Both the position numbers and the translations under genes were made by a program. This document shows, piece after piece, positions 44,893 through 53,218 of a DNA stretch of 64,000 bases; within the stretch, counting starts at the first letter, position 1; each line of letters opens with the position of its first letter. The stretch lies in assembly GCF_902706195.1 (NCBI RefSeq), contig NZ_CACSJO010000002.1:62001-126000 (forward strand). Reading direction: 5' to 3'. The notes below the pieces were generated by a model. It saw nothing but the letters and a program-made list of their open reading frames with translations. It searched no databases and was not told where the DNA came from. The DNA comes from Novosphingobium sp. 18050. GTDB lineage: Bacteria > Pseudomonadota > Alphaproteobacteria > Sphingomonadales > Sphingomonadaceae.

Positions 44893-45831
44893 ATGACAAT
44901 GACGAGTCCCACCCCAGCGGCCGCAGCCGCCAGCCCGCCGCTCCCGGCCGATTGGCGAGACCTCATCGCACTGACCAAGCCGCGCGTGATGAGCCTGGTC
45001 ATCTTCACCGGCCTGTGCGGCCTGCTCGCCGCGCCGGTGGGGATCCATCCGGTCCTCGGGTTCACCGCCATCCTGTGCATCGCCATGGGCGCAGGAGGCG
45101 CCGCCGCGCTTAACCAGTGGTGGGAAGTCGACATCGACGCAGGCATGAAGCGGACCTCGCAGCGTCCGCTGCCCCAAGGCCGCCTTGATCGCACTACCGC
45201 GCGCGATTTCGCGGGCGTGCTCTGCGCCGCCTCGGTGTTCCTGATGGGCGTCGCGATCAGTTGGCTGGCCGCCGCGATCCTGGCGATCTCGATTGTCTAC
45301 TACGCAGTCGTCTATACGATCTGGCTGAAGCCGCGCACCCCGCAGAACATCGTCATAGGCGGCGGCGCCGGGGCCTTCCCGCCGTTGATCGGCTGGGTTG
45401 CGGCCACCGGCCACATCACGGCCATGCCTGTCGTGCTGTTCGCCATCATCTTCATCTGGACCCCACCGCATTTCTGGGCGCTCGCGCTTTTCGTTAAGAC
45501 CGAATACGCAAAGGTCGGCATCCCGATGATGCCGGTGGTCGCGGGCGAACGTTCGACCCGCCGGCAGATTCTCGCCTATGCCGTCCTGCTGCTGCCGCTC
45601 AGTGCGCTGCCCTGGTGGCTCCCGGGCAACGAACATGCCGGTGCGATATACGGTGTTTCGGCGCTGGTCCTCTCTTCGGTGTTCCTCGCGTTTGCAATGC
45701 GGGTTGGCCTTCGCGAACGCTCCGGCCCTGACGACACGATGAAGCCCGAAAAGCAGCTCTTTGCCTATTCGGTGCTATACCTTTTCGCATTGTTCGCGGC
45801 GCTCGTCGTCGACCGCTTCATCGCCCTCTGA
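44893..45831 (+). CDS. ctaB: Protoheme IX farnesyltransferase (heme O synthase)
   Basis: Adds the farnesyl chain to heme b, giving heme O, the precursor of heme a. The 312-residue membrane protein shows the polyprenyl-diphosphate site [20 protein letters not shown] with its Asp-rich NxxxDxxxD-like pattern, then [13 protein letters not shown]. About nine hydrophobic segments. The ATG at 44893 has GCAGGTG upstream; a second ATG at 44899 is possible. It lies in the oxidase operon after an attenuator-like hairpin. Confidence 0.96.
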   Translation: MTMTSPTPAAAAASPPLPADWRDLIALTKPRVMSLVIFTGLCGLLAAPVGIHPVLGFTAILCIAMGAGGAAALNQWWEVDIDAGMKRTSQRPLPQGRLDRTTARDFAGVLCAASVFLMGVAISWLAAAILAISIVYYAVVYTIWLKPRTPQNIVIGGGAGAFPPLIGWVAATGHITAMPVVLFAIIFIWTPPHFWALALFVKTEYAKVGIPMMPVVAGERSTRRQILAYAVLLLPLSALPWWLPGNEHAGAIYGVSALVLSSVFLAFAMRVGLRERSGPDDTMKPEKQLFAYSVLYLFALFAALVVDRFIAL

Positions 45832-45840
45832 TCGGAACGC

Positions 45841-45969
45841 ATGATGACCGAGACTCCCGACCGCAAGACGATCGATCAGATTCGCCGCAGCCGCAACCGC
45901 GTGCTGGCGCTGAGCCTGGCCGCCTTCGTGATCCTCATCTTCTTCGTCTCGATAGCAAAGATGAGCTGA
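45841..45969 (+). CDS. 42-residue single-helix membrane protein between ctaB and ctaG
   Basis: A tiny gene, codons 45841-45969, giving MMTETPDRKTIDQI then a basic RRSRNRV stretch and one hydrophobic helix (LALSLAAFVILIFFVSIA) ending KMS. It begins nine bases after ctaB and its stop is one base before the ctaG ATG, so it is certainly in the operon. Small single-helix proteins (CoxF-like) occur at this place in alphaproteobacterial oxidase operons and may help assembly. Too short to name with certainty. Confidence 0.82.
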   Translation: MMTETPDRKTIDQIRRSRNRVLALSLAAFVILIFFVSIAKMS

Positions 45970-45970
45970 A

Positions 45971-46582
45971 ATGGTGGCAAGCGATTCCCCGACGCCGCGC
46001 CGGCGCAACCGCAAGACCGCGCTAACGGCGCTGTCGGCCGCGCTCGTCATGCTGGGGCTGGGCTATGCCTCGGTACCGCTCTATCGCATGTTCTGCCAGG
46101 CGACCGGCTACGGCGGTACTACCCAGCGTGTAGACGAGGCGCAGGCCGCCACCGTCAAGGACAGCGGGCGCACCATCTCGATCCGCTTCGATGCCAATGT
46201 CGAACGGAATATGCCGTGGCAGTTCAAGCCGCTGCAGCGCACCGACACCGTCTCGATCGGCGCGCGCGATATGGCGCTTTTCTGGGCTAAGAACACCTCC
46301 GGCAAGACGGTGACTGGCACCGCCAGCTTCAATGTCGAGCCCGAACAGGCGGCGCGCTACTTCAACAAGATCCAGTGCTTCTGCTTCACCGAACAGACGC
46401 TGAAGCCCGGTGAGGAAGTGCGCATGCCGGTACTCTATTACATCGATCCGGCAATCCTCGACGATCCAGACAACAAGGACGTCCAGCAGATCACCCTTAG
46501 CTACACTTTCCATGTCACTTCGACCCAGGACAACTCTGGGGGCGATGCAAAGACACTGGACCGAACCCAAGCGGGCGGTTAA
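45971..46582 (+). CDS. ctaG: Cytochrome c oxidase assembly protein CtaG/Cox11
   Basis: Delivers copper to the CuB site of subunit I. The 203-residue protein has one N-terminal membrane helix (ALTALSAALVMLGLGYASVP), then the family stretch PLYRMFCQATGYGG and the copper-binding Cys pair in KIQCFCFTEQTLKPGEEV. VLYYIDPAI is a further Cox11 motif. It starts one base after the 42-residue gene and precedes ctaE. Confidence 0.96.
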   Translation: MVASDSPTPRRRNRKTALTALSAALVMLGLGYASVPLYRMFCQATGYGGTTQRVDEAQAATVKDSGRTISIRFDANVERNMPWQFKPLQRTDTVSIGARDMALFWAKNTSGKTVTGTASFNVEPEQAARYFNKIQCFCFTEQTLKPGEEVRMPVLYYIDPAILDDPDNKDVQQITLSYTFHVTSTQDNSGGDAKTLDRTQAGG

Positions 46583-46669
46583 GGCCGGCACGGGAACCGT
46601 TTGCGTCATAATTCGCTCAAAGCGCTACGCAAACGGCTGACAGATTGGATGAACGGGGACGAAGGCACC

Positions 46670-47491
46670 ATGGCAGGGACGAAGAACCACGATTACCATA
46701 TCCTTCCGCCGGACATCGCGCCGCTAGCCACCACCGTGGGCGCTTTCACGTTCACCACCGGCATGGTTCTGTTCATGCACGACATGGCCGGCGGCAAGTT
46801 TGTGCCGTGGCTGGGCATGGCGATTCTGCTCGCCTCAATGTTCATGTGGTTCTCAAAGATCGTCCACGAAGCCCATGCAGGCGATCACACGCCGGTGGTG
46901 CAGCTGCATCAGCGTTACGGCATGATCCTGTTCATCGCTTCGGAAGTGATGTTCTTCGTCGGCTGGTTCTGGGCTTTCTTCGACTTCTCGCTGTTCCCTT
47001 CGGAACTGGCGGAGACGGTCGGCGGACAATGGCCGCCCAAGGCGATCGAGGCGGTCATGGACCCCTTCGCGCTGCCGCTGCTCAACACCCTTATCCTGTT
47101 GTGCTCGGGCACTACCGTCACCTGGGCGCACCATTCGCTGATCCACGGTGACCGCGATGGCCTGAAGAAGGGCCTCTGGGCCACCATCCTGCTGGGCGTG
47201 TGCTTCTCGTTCATCCAGGCTTACGAGTACGTTCATGCGCCGTTCGGCTTCGGTGGCAATACTTATGGTTCGGCCTTCTACATGGCCACCGGCTTCCACG
47301 GCTTCCATGTGATCGTCGGTACGATCATGCTGATCGTCTGCCTTAAGCGCACCTACAACGGTGATTTCACGCCGCGCCAGCATTTCGGATTCGAAGCCGC
47401 CGCATGGTACTGGCACTTCGTCGACGTAGTGTGGCTGTTCCTCTTCGTGGCCGTCTACATCTGGGGCGGCTGGGGTTACCCGACGCACTGA
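46670..47491 (+). CDS. ctaE: Cytochrome c oxidase subunit III
   Basis: The third core subunit, which stabilises the oxidase and its proton uptake. The 273-residue protein has seven membrane helices; RYGMILFIASEVMFFVGWFW and WYWHFVDVVWLFLFVAVYIWG are typical. The start at 46670 (MAGTKNHDYHILPPD) has GAAGG six bases before it; longer frames upstream lack a ribosome site. A strong terminator at 47513-47550 follows. Confidence 0.97.
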   Translation: MAGTKNHDYHILPPDIAPLATTVGAFTFTTGMVLFMHDMAGGKFVPWLGMAILLASMFMWFSKIVHEAHAGDHTPVVQLHQRYGMILFIASEVMFFVGWFWAFFDFSLFPSELAETVGGQWPPKAIEAVMDPFALPLLNTLILLCSGTTVTWAHHSLIHGDRDGLKKGLWATILLGVCFSFIQAYEYVHAPFGFGGNTYGSAFYMATGFHGFHVIVGTIMLIVCLKRTYNGDFTPRQHFGFEAAAWYWHFVDVVWLFLFVAVYIWGGWGYPTH

Positions 47492-47512
47492 TGCATCGAT
47501 CTCGAACGTAAC

Positions 47513-47550
47513 GAAAAGGGCAGCCGAAGAACGCTTCGGCTGCCCTTTTC
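47513..47550 (+). terminator. Perfect 17-bp stem terminator after ctaE
   Basis: GAAAAGGGCAGCCGAAG (47513-47529) pairs exactly with CTTCGGCTGCCCTTTTC (47534-47550) across a four-base loop. It separates ctaE from the SURF1 gene, so SURF1 depends on readthrough or a local promoter. Confidence 0.88.
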
Positions 47551-47574
47551 GCGTCTCCAGAGCAGGAACTTCGA

Positions 47575-48132
47575 ATGCGCCGCATTCCGATTATCGCTAC
47601 TATCGTCGTTCTTGTTGCCGTGGGGCTCATGGTGGCGCTCGGCTTTTGGCAACTGCGCCGCCTGCACCAGAAGGAAGCGCTGCTGACGCACTACACCGCA
47701 GCGAAGGGTAATCCCTCGCAGGTCGAATGGACCAGCGCCGGGGTGAGTGAAGACCTGCTCTACCGCCGCGCCCGCCTCGAATGCGTGGGCACAGGTGCGC
47801 GTAGCAGCATCGCCGGGCGCAATATGGCAGGCCAGTCGGGCGTGTCGCAGACGGTTCGCTGCACGATTGCGGGCGGCGGACAGGCGCTGGTCGTGCTGGG
47901 CTGGTCGCTGCGGCCGCTGGTTACACCAAGCTGGAAGGGCGGGACGGTAACCGGCATCATCGCACCGGGCCCGCGTCTCGTCGCCGATCCGCCGCTCGAA
48001 GGGCTTGAGGCCAACGCGGTGCCCGATCCGGCTGAACTGCCGAACAACCATCTGTCCTATGCGTATCAGTGGTTCCTTTTTGCGGGGACGGCTTTGGTGA
48101 TCTACTTTCTGGCTTTGAAGAAGCGGAAGTAG
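47575..48132 (+). CDS. SURF1 family cytochrome oxidase assembly protein
   Basis: A 185-residue protein with two membrane helices, at the N-terminus (IIATIVVLVAVGLMVALGFW) and the C-terminus (YAYQWFLFAGTALVIYFLAL), flanking a periplasmic domain. The family starts FWQLRRLHQKEAL and ends NNHLSYAYQWF, both seen. SURF1 helps insert heme a. The protein is shorter than many SURF1 homologues (about 240 residues), with a compact central part. It starts 25 bases after the ctaE terminator. Confidence 0.88.
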   Translation: MRRIPIIATIVVLVAVGLMVALGFWQLRRLHQKEALLTHYTAAKGNPSQVEWTSAGVSEDLLYRRARLECVGTGARSSIAGRNMAGQSGVSQTVRCTIAGGGQALVVLGWSLRPLVTPSWKGGTVTGIIAPGPRLVADPPLEGLEANAVPDPAELPNNHLSYAYQWFLFAGTALVIYFLALKKRK

Positions 48133-48139
48133 GAAGACC

Positions 48140-48303
48140 TGGGACCATTGCCCCAGACCCCGGGAATGTCGAGGTCACGCGTGCCGCCTCGTTTGCGCGC
48201 CCACGGTGAGCCGGGAGACATTTACAGCCTCCGGCGGCAAGAAGCGCGTGACACCCCTGCACACACAACGACGATACTAAAGGGGTCTGGGGCAATGGCC
48301 CCA
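48140..48303. repeat. Inverted pair of 22-bp REP-like units
   Basis: The unit at 48140-48161 (TGGGACCATTGCCCC then AGACCCC) recurs inverted at 48282-48303 with one mismatch in 22 bases. The 120 bases between hold no gene that I can support. The pair fills the SURF1/thrC gap and would fold into a long hairpin. A related unit follows pyk at 1599-1634. This is the architecture of a REPIN (two inverted REP sequences around a spacer). Confidence 0.7.
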
Positions 48304-48372
48304 AGTCTACTTCTTCACTTTCACTACGCCTTGATTGCATTCTTCCCCGGCCATCGCTAACCGCGCTTTCCC

Positions 48373-49776
48373 ATGGACTACATCAGCACCCGCGGCAGCG
48401 CACCGGCGCTCGACTTCGAAGGCGCGACGCTCGCCGGCCTCGCATCGGACGGCGGCCTTTACGTGCCGCGCGAATGGCCTCGCTTCTCGGCGGACGAGAT
48501 CGCGGCCATGGCGGGCCTGCCTTATGCCGAGTTGGCCGCAAAGGTCATGGCGCCTTTCGTCGCCGGCAGCCTCAGCGAGGAGCGCCTGCTGGAGCTGACC
48601 ACGCAGGCTTACGGTCGCTTTGCGCACAAGGCCGTCACCCCGCTCCGGCAGCTGGACGAGCAGCAGTGGGTGCTGGAGCTGTTCCACGGCCCGACGCTGG
48701 CGTTCAAGGACGTGGCGCTGCAGCTGCTTGGCCTGCTGTTCGAGGAATTCCTTGGCCGTTCAGAGCGCAACCTGACGATCGTCGGTGCGACTTCGGGCGA
48801 CACCGGTTCTGCGGCGATCGATGCCGTGGCGGGCCGCGCTAAGGTCGACATCTTCATGCTGCATCCCAAGGGCCGCGTGTCCGACGTGCAGCGCCGCCAG
48901 ATGACCACGGTGCTGGCGCCCAACGTTCACAACATCGCACTTGAGAATGCGAACTTCGACGATGCGCAGGCGATCGTGAAGCGCGTGTTCAACGACAAGG
49001 CCATGACCGACCGCTTCGCCATCGGCGCGGTGAACTCGATCAACTGGGCGCGTCTGATGGCGCAGGTGGTTTACTACTTTGCCGCCGGCCTTCAGCTGGG
49101 TGCGCCGCATCGCAAGGTCGCGTTCTCGGTGCCGACCGGCAACTTCGGCGACGTTTTCGCCGGCTATGTCGCCGCGCAGATGGGCTTGCCGATCGAGAAG
49201 CTGATCGTTGCGACCAACGTCAATGACATTCTCCACCGCGCACTCTCGGACGGCGATTACTCGCAGGGGACGGTCACGCCCACGGCTGCGCCTTCGATGG
49301 ACATCCAGGTTTCGTCCAACTTCGAGCGCCTGCTGTTCGATCTCGGCGGCCGTGACGGTCTCGCCCTGGCAGAGCAGATGGCGGGTTTCGAATCGACCAG
49401 GTCGATGCAGCTCACCAACGCGCAGCGCGAGGGAGCATCGGCGCTGTTCCAGTCCGCCCGCGCCGATGCCGACGAAATGGCATCGACCATCGCCTGGGCC
49501 TGGGAAAGCTGCGGTGAACTGATTGATCCGCACACTGCCTGCGGCCTGTTCGCCGCACGCACGGCAGGGATCGACGCCAGCATCCCGGTCGTTACTCTGG
49601 CGACCGCGCATCCGGCCAAGTTCCCCGAGGCGGTCGAGCGCGCCACCGGCCATCGTCCGAGCCTGCCCGCCCGCGTCGGCGACCTGTTCGAGCGCGAAGA
49701 AAAGTGCAGCACCCTTCCCGGGACGTTCGAGGCGGTGGCGGAGTTCGTTGCCGAACTTGCCAGCCCGAAGGTCTGA
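48373..49776 (+). CDS. thrC: Threonine synthase
   Basis: Turns O-phosphohomoserine into threonine. The 467-residue PLP enzyme has the N-terminal MDYISTRGSAPALDFEGATL, the cofactor Lys in HGPTLAFKDVALQLLG near residue 115, GATSGDTGSAAIDAV for the phosphate, and SVPTGNFGDVFAGYVA. The length is that of the longer (E. coli/yeast-type) class. Its TGA overlaps the ATG of the following methyltransferase gene (TGATG). Confidence 0.97.
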   Translation: MDYISTRGSAPALDFEGATLAGLASDGGLYVPREWPRFSADEIAAMAGLPYAELAAKVMAPFVAGSLSEERLLELTTQAYGRFAHKAVTPLRQLDEQQWVLELFHGPTLAFKDVALQLLGLLFEEFLGRSERNLTIVGATSGDTGSAAIDAVAGRAKVDIFMLHPKGRVSDVQRRQMTTVLAPNVHNIALENANFDDAQAIVKRVFNDKAMTDRFAIGAVNSINWARLMAQVVYYFAAGLQLGAPHRKVAFSVPTGNFGDVFAGYVAAQMGLPIEKLIVATNVNDILHRALSDGDYSQGTVTPTAAPSMDIQVSSNFERLLFDLGGRDGLALAEQMAGFESTRSMQLTNAQREGASALFQSARADADEMASTIAWAWESCGELIDPHTACGLFAARTAGIDASIPVVTLATAHPAKFPEAVERATGHRPSLPARVGDLFEREEKCSTLPGTFEAVAEFVAELASPKV

Positions 49777-50669
49777 TGGCGGAGCTTATTTCCCAGCCGC
49801 AGATCCTCCTGGGCGAGGGTTGGGCGGACTATGGCCTCGTCGATTCGGGCCACGGCCGCAAACTTGAGCGCTACGGCCCTTATCGCTTCGTGCGGCCCGA
49901 GCCGCAGGCGATGTGGACCCCGCGTCTTGCCGAGACGGAGTGGGACGCGCACGGCGAGTTCGTGCCCGGTTCCGACGAGGACGGCGGCGGTCGCTGGCAG
50001 TTCGACAAGGCCGTGCCGCGCGATGGCTGGCCGCTGGCGTGGAACGAGGTTTCCTTCACCGCGCAGTGCACGCCGTTCCGCCACCTCGGCTTCTTCCCGG
50101 ACATGGCTCCGGTGTGGGACTGGATGCGGTCCATGCTGGCCGGCAAGGACGATGCCAGTACGCTGAACCTGTTCGGCTACACCGGCGTTGGCAGCCTTGC
50201 GCTTTCGGCGCACGGCCCGGTGACGCATGTGGACGCCTCGAAGAAGTCGGTGGCGCAGGCGCGTGAGAACGCCATGCTGGCGGGGCTGGACGATCGCCCG
50301 GTGCGCTGGCTGATCGACGATGCCGCCAAGTTCACCGCGCGCGAGGTTCGCCGCGAGAAGCGCTACGACGGCATTATCCTCGATCCCCCGAAGTTCGGGC
50401 GCGGCCCCACCGGCGAGACGTGGCGTCTGGAGGAAAACCTCCCGGACCTGCTGGCCGACTGCCGCCGCCTGCTCGACGGTGACAGCCGCTTCCTGTTCCT
50501 CACCGTCTATGCGGTGCGCATGTCGTCGCTGGCGCTGGCCGGGCTGATGGCCGAGCTTTTCGCAGACCTGCCCGGCACCATCGAACATGGCGACCTTGCC
50601 GTGCGCGAGGACGAGAGCGGCAGACTGCTTCCCACCGCGATCTTCGCGCGCTGGTCGAACCCCGAGTAA
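49776..50669 (+). CDS. Class I SAM-dependent methyltransferase, RlmI/RlmK-like
   Basis: A 297-residue methyltransferase. The SAM-binding motif reads LNLFGYTGVGSLALSAHG followed by THVDASKKSVAQARENA, and the catalytic-loop motif is IILDPPKFGRGPTGETW. This matches the catalytic domain of RlmI/RlmK-type rRNA methyltransferases without the PUA domain of RlmI. An rRNA target is likely but not shown. It overlaps the thrC stop (TGATG) and is followed seven bases on by the FolB-like gene. Confidence 0.88.
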   Translation: MAELISQPQILLGEGWADYGLVDSGHGRKLERYGPYRFVRPEPQAMWTPRLAETEWDAHGEFVPGSDEDGGGRWQFDKAVPRDGWPLAWNEVSFTAQCTPFRHLGFFPDMAPVWDWMRSMLAGKDDASTLNLFGYTGVGSLALSAHGPVTHVDASKKSVAQARENAMLAGLDDRPVRWLIDDAAKFTAREVRREKRYDGIILDPPKFGRGPTGETWRLEENLPDLLADCRRLLDGDSRFLFLTVYAVRMSSLALAGLMAELFADLPGTIEHGDLAVREDESGRLLPTAIFARWSNPE

Positions 50670-50676
50670 CCGCGCC

Positions 50677-51048
50677 ATGGCCGATTCGCTGATCCTTGAA
50701 ATTGCCGACTTCGAGCAGGATGTCCTCACCGGCATCTATTCGGAGGAAACCGGCAAGCCGCAGCCGCTGCGCTTCACCATTTCGGTGCGGCTCAAGCCTG
50801 CGGACCACTACGCCCCCGACACGCCGCTGACGGCCAGCAAGAATTACATGGACCTCAAGTTCGCGGCTTCGGAAGGGCTGCCGGCCGGGGTTCATTTCAA
50901 GCTGATCGAGGCCGTGGCCGATCACGTCTGCGAAACCCTGTTCGTGCAGGACGAGCGGATCGAGTCCATCACCGTGAAGATCGTCAAGCTGGCGCTTAGC
51001 GAAAACGGCGAGCTGATCGGCATGACCCTGACGCGGGATCGCAAGTGA
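50677..51048 (+). CDS. Dihydroneopterin aldolase (FolB)-like protein
   Basis: A 123-residue tunnelling-fold protein: MADSLILEIADFEQDVLTGIYSEET, then FKLIEAVADHVCETLFVQDER with the FolB-like helix. The family's C-terminal KP stretch near the catalytic Lys is here IVKLALSENGE, so the match to true folate-pathway FolB is partial. It could be FolB or a related FolX/pterin epimerase. It sits between a methyltransferase and a small Rossmann-like protein in a tight rightward run. Confidence 0.78.
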   Translation: MADSLILEIADFEQDVLTGIYSEETGKPQPLRFTISVRLKPADHYAPDTPLTASKNYMDLKFAASEGLPAGVHFKLIEAVADHVCETLFVQDERIESITVKIVKLALSENGELIGMTLTRDRK

Positions 51049-51058
51049 GGCACTGGCG

Positions 51059-51406
51059 GTGAGCGAACTGCTGCATCTCGGGCCGCTTGCCGAGGATGCG
51101 CTGGAGGCTGCCGCCGATTTCCACGCGCGGCTGCTGCCCTCTATCGAGATGACGCTGCTGGGCGGGGCCGATCCGCTGACGCTGGTGTTCCTGCCCGCCG
51201 GCAGCGATCACCGGGCCTGGCGCCTTGCCGCAGTCCAGGGATTGGCGCGGCGCTTCGCTCCCTCGCGTCTCAACGCGGTGGAAAGCGACGAGGCCGAGGC
51301 CATTGCCGCCACACAGCGCTGGCTTGCCGGTGCAGGCGGCGTCACCGGACAGATACTTTCCCTTGATGGCAACGGCGCGGGCGGAGTGCTATATCCGGCG
51401 CAATGA
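51059..51406 (+). CDS. Small Rossmann-like protein with an SDR-type tail
   Basis: A 115-residue protein starting at a GTG (VSELLHLGPLAEDAL). It lacks the N-terminal glycine-rich NAD motif of dehydrogenases, but its C-terminus, GGVTGQILSLDGNGAGG, is like the tail of short-chain dehydrogenases (VTGQ...DGG). ARRFAPSRLNAVES is also SDR-like. It may be a degenerate remnant that has become a stand-alone domain. Its stop overlaps the moaA start (ATGA), which suggests coupled expression and possibly a link to molybdopterin synthesis. Confidence 0.6.
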   Translation: MSELLHLGPLAEDALEAAADFHARLLPSIEMTLLGGADPLTLVFLPAGSDHRAWRLAAVQGLARRFAPSRLNAVESDEAEAIAATQRWLAGAGGVTGQILSLDGNGAGGVLYPAQ

Positions 51407-52422
51407 GCACGCTGGCGCCTCTCGTCGATCAATTCCAGCGCAGGATCACTTACCTGCGCCTGTCGGTTACCGACCGCTGCGATTTGCGCTGTGCCTATTG
51501 CATGCCCGAGCGCATGACCTTCCTGCCCCGGAAGGACGTGCTGACCCTTGACGAGATGCACGACCTTGCACTCGGCTTCATCGCGCGCGGGATCACGAAG
51601 ATCCGGCTGACCGGCGGCGAACCGCTGGTGCGGCGCGACATGATCGATCTGGTCCGGGCTATCGGCCGCAGGATCGGCGCGGATGGCGGGCAGGGCTATC
51701 TTGAGGAACTGACCCTCACCACCAACGGTACCCGCCTCTCCGAATTCGCCGACGATCTCTACGGCGCAGGTGTACGGCGGATCAACGTCTCGCTCGATAC
51801 GCTGGACCGGGACTCCTTCGCCCGCCTTACCCGGCGCGATTCGCTGCCGCAGGTGCTCGAAGGTCTGGCGGCGGCCAAGGCAGCGGGCATCAAAGTGAAG
51901 CTTAACACCGTCGCGCTGAAGGGCGTGAACGAATACGAGATCGGCGATATCGTTGCCTGGGCGCATGGCCAGGGTTTCGAGGCGACACTGATCGAGGTCA
52001 TGCCGCTCGGCGAAGTCGAGGAAGACCGCTTCGACCACTATCTGCCGCTCGTGGCGGTGCAGGATGATCTCGCCCGGCGCTGGACGCTCACCCCCAGCGG
52101 CCACCGTACCGGCGGCCCGGCGCGCTATTGGGACGTGGCGGAAACCGGCGGGCGCCTCGGCCTGATCACGCCGCTCACCAACAACTTCTGCGACGGCTGC
52201 AACCGCATCCGGGTGACCGCTACCGGGCGGCTCTACGTCTGCCTCGGCGGTGACGAGCAGGTCGACTTGCGGGCGGCGCTGCGTTCGGCTGAGCCCGGGC
52301 CTGCCCTTACCGACGCGCTGGACCTTGCCATGAAGATCAAGCCCGCGCGCCACAGCTTCGCCATCGATGCGCCGGGCAGCGCTCCGGCATTGGCGCGCCA
52401 CATGTCGATGACCGGGGGCTGA
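51403..52422 (+). CDS. moaA: GTP 3',8-cyclase (molybdenum cofactor biosynthesis A)
   Basis: Radical SAM enzyme that starts molybdopterin synthesis from GTP. The 339-residue protein has the [4Fe-4S] motif RCDLRCAYCMPERM near residue 25, TGGEPLVRRDM, a second cluster motif FCDGCNRIRVTATGRLYVCLG near residue 263 and the C-terminal Gly-Gly (SMTGG) needed for activity. moaD and moaE follow directly. No moaC or moeA is in the window. Confidence 0.97.
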   Translation: MSTLAPLVDQFQRRITYLRLSVTDRCDLRCAYCMPERMTFLPRKDVLTLDEMHDLALGFIARGITKIRLTGGEPLVRRDMIDLVRAIGRRIGADGGQGYLEELTLTTNGTRLSEFADDLYGAGVRRINVSLDTLDRDSFARLTRRDSLPQVLEGLAAAKAAGIKVKLNTVALKGVNEYEIGDIVAWAHGQGFEATLIEVMPLGEVEEDRFDHYLPLVAVQDDLARRWTLTPSGHRTGGPARYWDVAETGGRLGLITPLTNNFCDGCNRIRVTATGRLYVCLGGDEQVDLRAALRSAEPGPALTDALDLAMKIKPARHSFAIDAPGSAPALARHMSMTGG

Positions 52423-52423
52423 C

Positions 52424-52672
52424 ATGAAGGCAAAGCTGGTGTTTCTGGGCCGGCTCGAGGAGCAGGCAGGGCGCAGTTTCGAGGATATTGCCGCCAGCGC
52501 GCCGCTGGATTGGTCGGCGCTGTTGGAGCGTCTCGGCACTGAACTCGCCGAAGCTGTAGGCGCCGAGAAGGTCAAGGTCGCGCTGAACGGCGCGCTGGTG
52601 GCCGACAAGCACGGCATCATCCTGAATGACGGCGACGAGATCGCCTTCCTCCCCCCGGTTTCGGGCGGCTGA
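52424..52672 (+). CDS. moaD: Molybdopterin synthase small subunit
   Basis: An 82-residue ubiquitin-like sulfur carrier. It begins MKAKLVFLGRLEEQAG and ends FLPPVSGG, with the C-terminal Gly-Gly that is adenylated and made into a thiocarboxylate. Spacing is one base after moaA and one base before moaE. Confidence 0.95.
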   Translation: MKAKLVFLGRLEEQAGRSFEDIAASAPLDWSALLERLGTELAEAVGAEKVKVALNGALVADKHGIILNDGDEIAFLPPVSGG

Positions 52673-52673
52673 G

Positions 52674-53117
52674 ATGTCCGATGTTCGCCTGCTGACTTCC
52701 GCCTTCGATCCGGCGGAGGAACTGTGCGCATTCACCGCCGCGCTGCCTATGGCGGGCGGGGTCGTCAGCTTCCTCGGCCAGGTGCGGGAAGGCGGCGGTG
52801 TCGAGGCGCTGGAACTCAGGCACTACGATCCGCTGACCCTGCCGGCGATGCGGGACCTTGCCGGGCGGGTGCGCCTGCGCTGGGAACTGGACGGGCTGCT
52901 GGTGATCCACCGCAGCGGCGTGCTGGTTCCGGGCGAGCCGATCGTCCTCGTCGCTGCTGCTGCGAGGCACCGCCGCGATGCCTTTGCCGCTGCCGATTTC
53001 GCTATGGACCACCTCAAGAGCGAATCGTGGTTCTGGAAGCGCGAACAAGTGGGCGGCGAATGGCGCTGGATCGAGCCGCGCGCGCAGGATATCGAGGATA
53101 TCGGCCGCTGGGGCTGA
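52674..53117 (+). CDS. moaE: Molybdopterin synthase large subunit
   Basis: A 147-residue catalytic subunit of molybdopterin synthase. Family features include GGVVSFLGQVREGG near residue 30, LELRHYDPLT, HRSGVLVPGEPIVLVAA and the catalytic Lys in HLKSESWFWKREQ. It starts one base after the moaD stop and ends the mo-cofactor unit. Length is typical. Confidence 0.95.
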   Translation: MSDVRLLTSAFDPAEELCAFTAALPMAGGVVSFLGQVREGGGVEALELRHYDPLTLPAMRDLAGRVRLRWELDGLLVIHRSGVLVPGEPIVLVAAAARHRRDAFAAADFAMDHLKSESWFWKREQVGGEWRWIEPRAQDIEDIGRWG

Positions 53118-53193
53118 ATTAGGCCCACTCCCCTTGGAAATTGCGCCTCGGTTGACCCGAATCAACGAATTGCGCGGCACACGGGCGCAAAAG

Positions 53194-53214
53194 CTGATCA
53201 CCCAAGGAGATCAG
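53194..53214 (+). promoter_or_regulatory. Hairpin presenting a ribosome binding site
   Basis: CTGATC (53194-53199) pairs with GATCAG (53209-53214), placing the Shine-Dalgarno AAGGA in the nine-base loop four bases before the ATG at 53219. Such a stem could expose or hide the site with temperature or protein binding. Confidence 0.35.
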
Positions 53215-53218
53215 CACC

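Noticed and set aside
48133..48372. Small coding frames in the SURF1/thrC gap
   Set aside because: The frames overlap the REP-like units, lack ribosome sites and match nothing recognisable.
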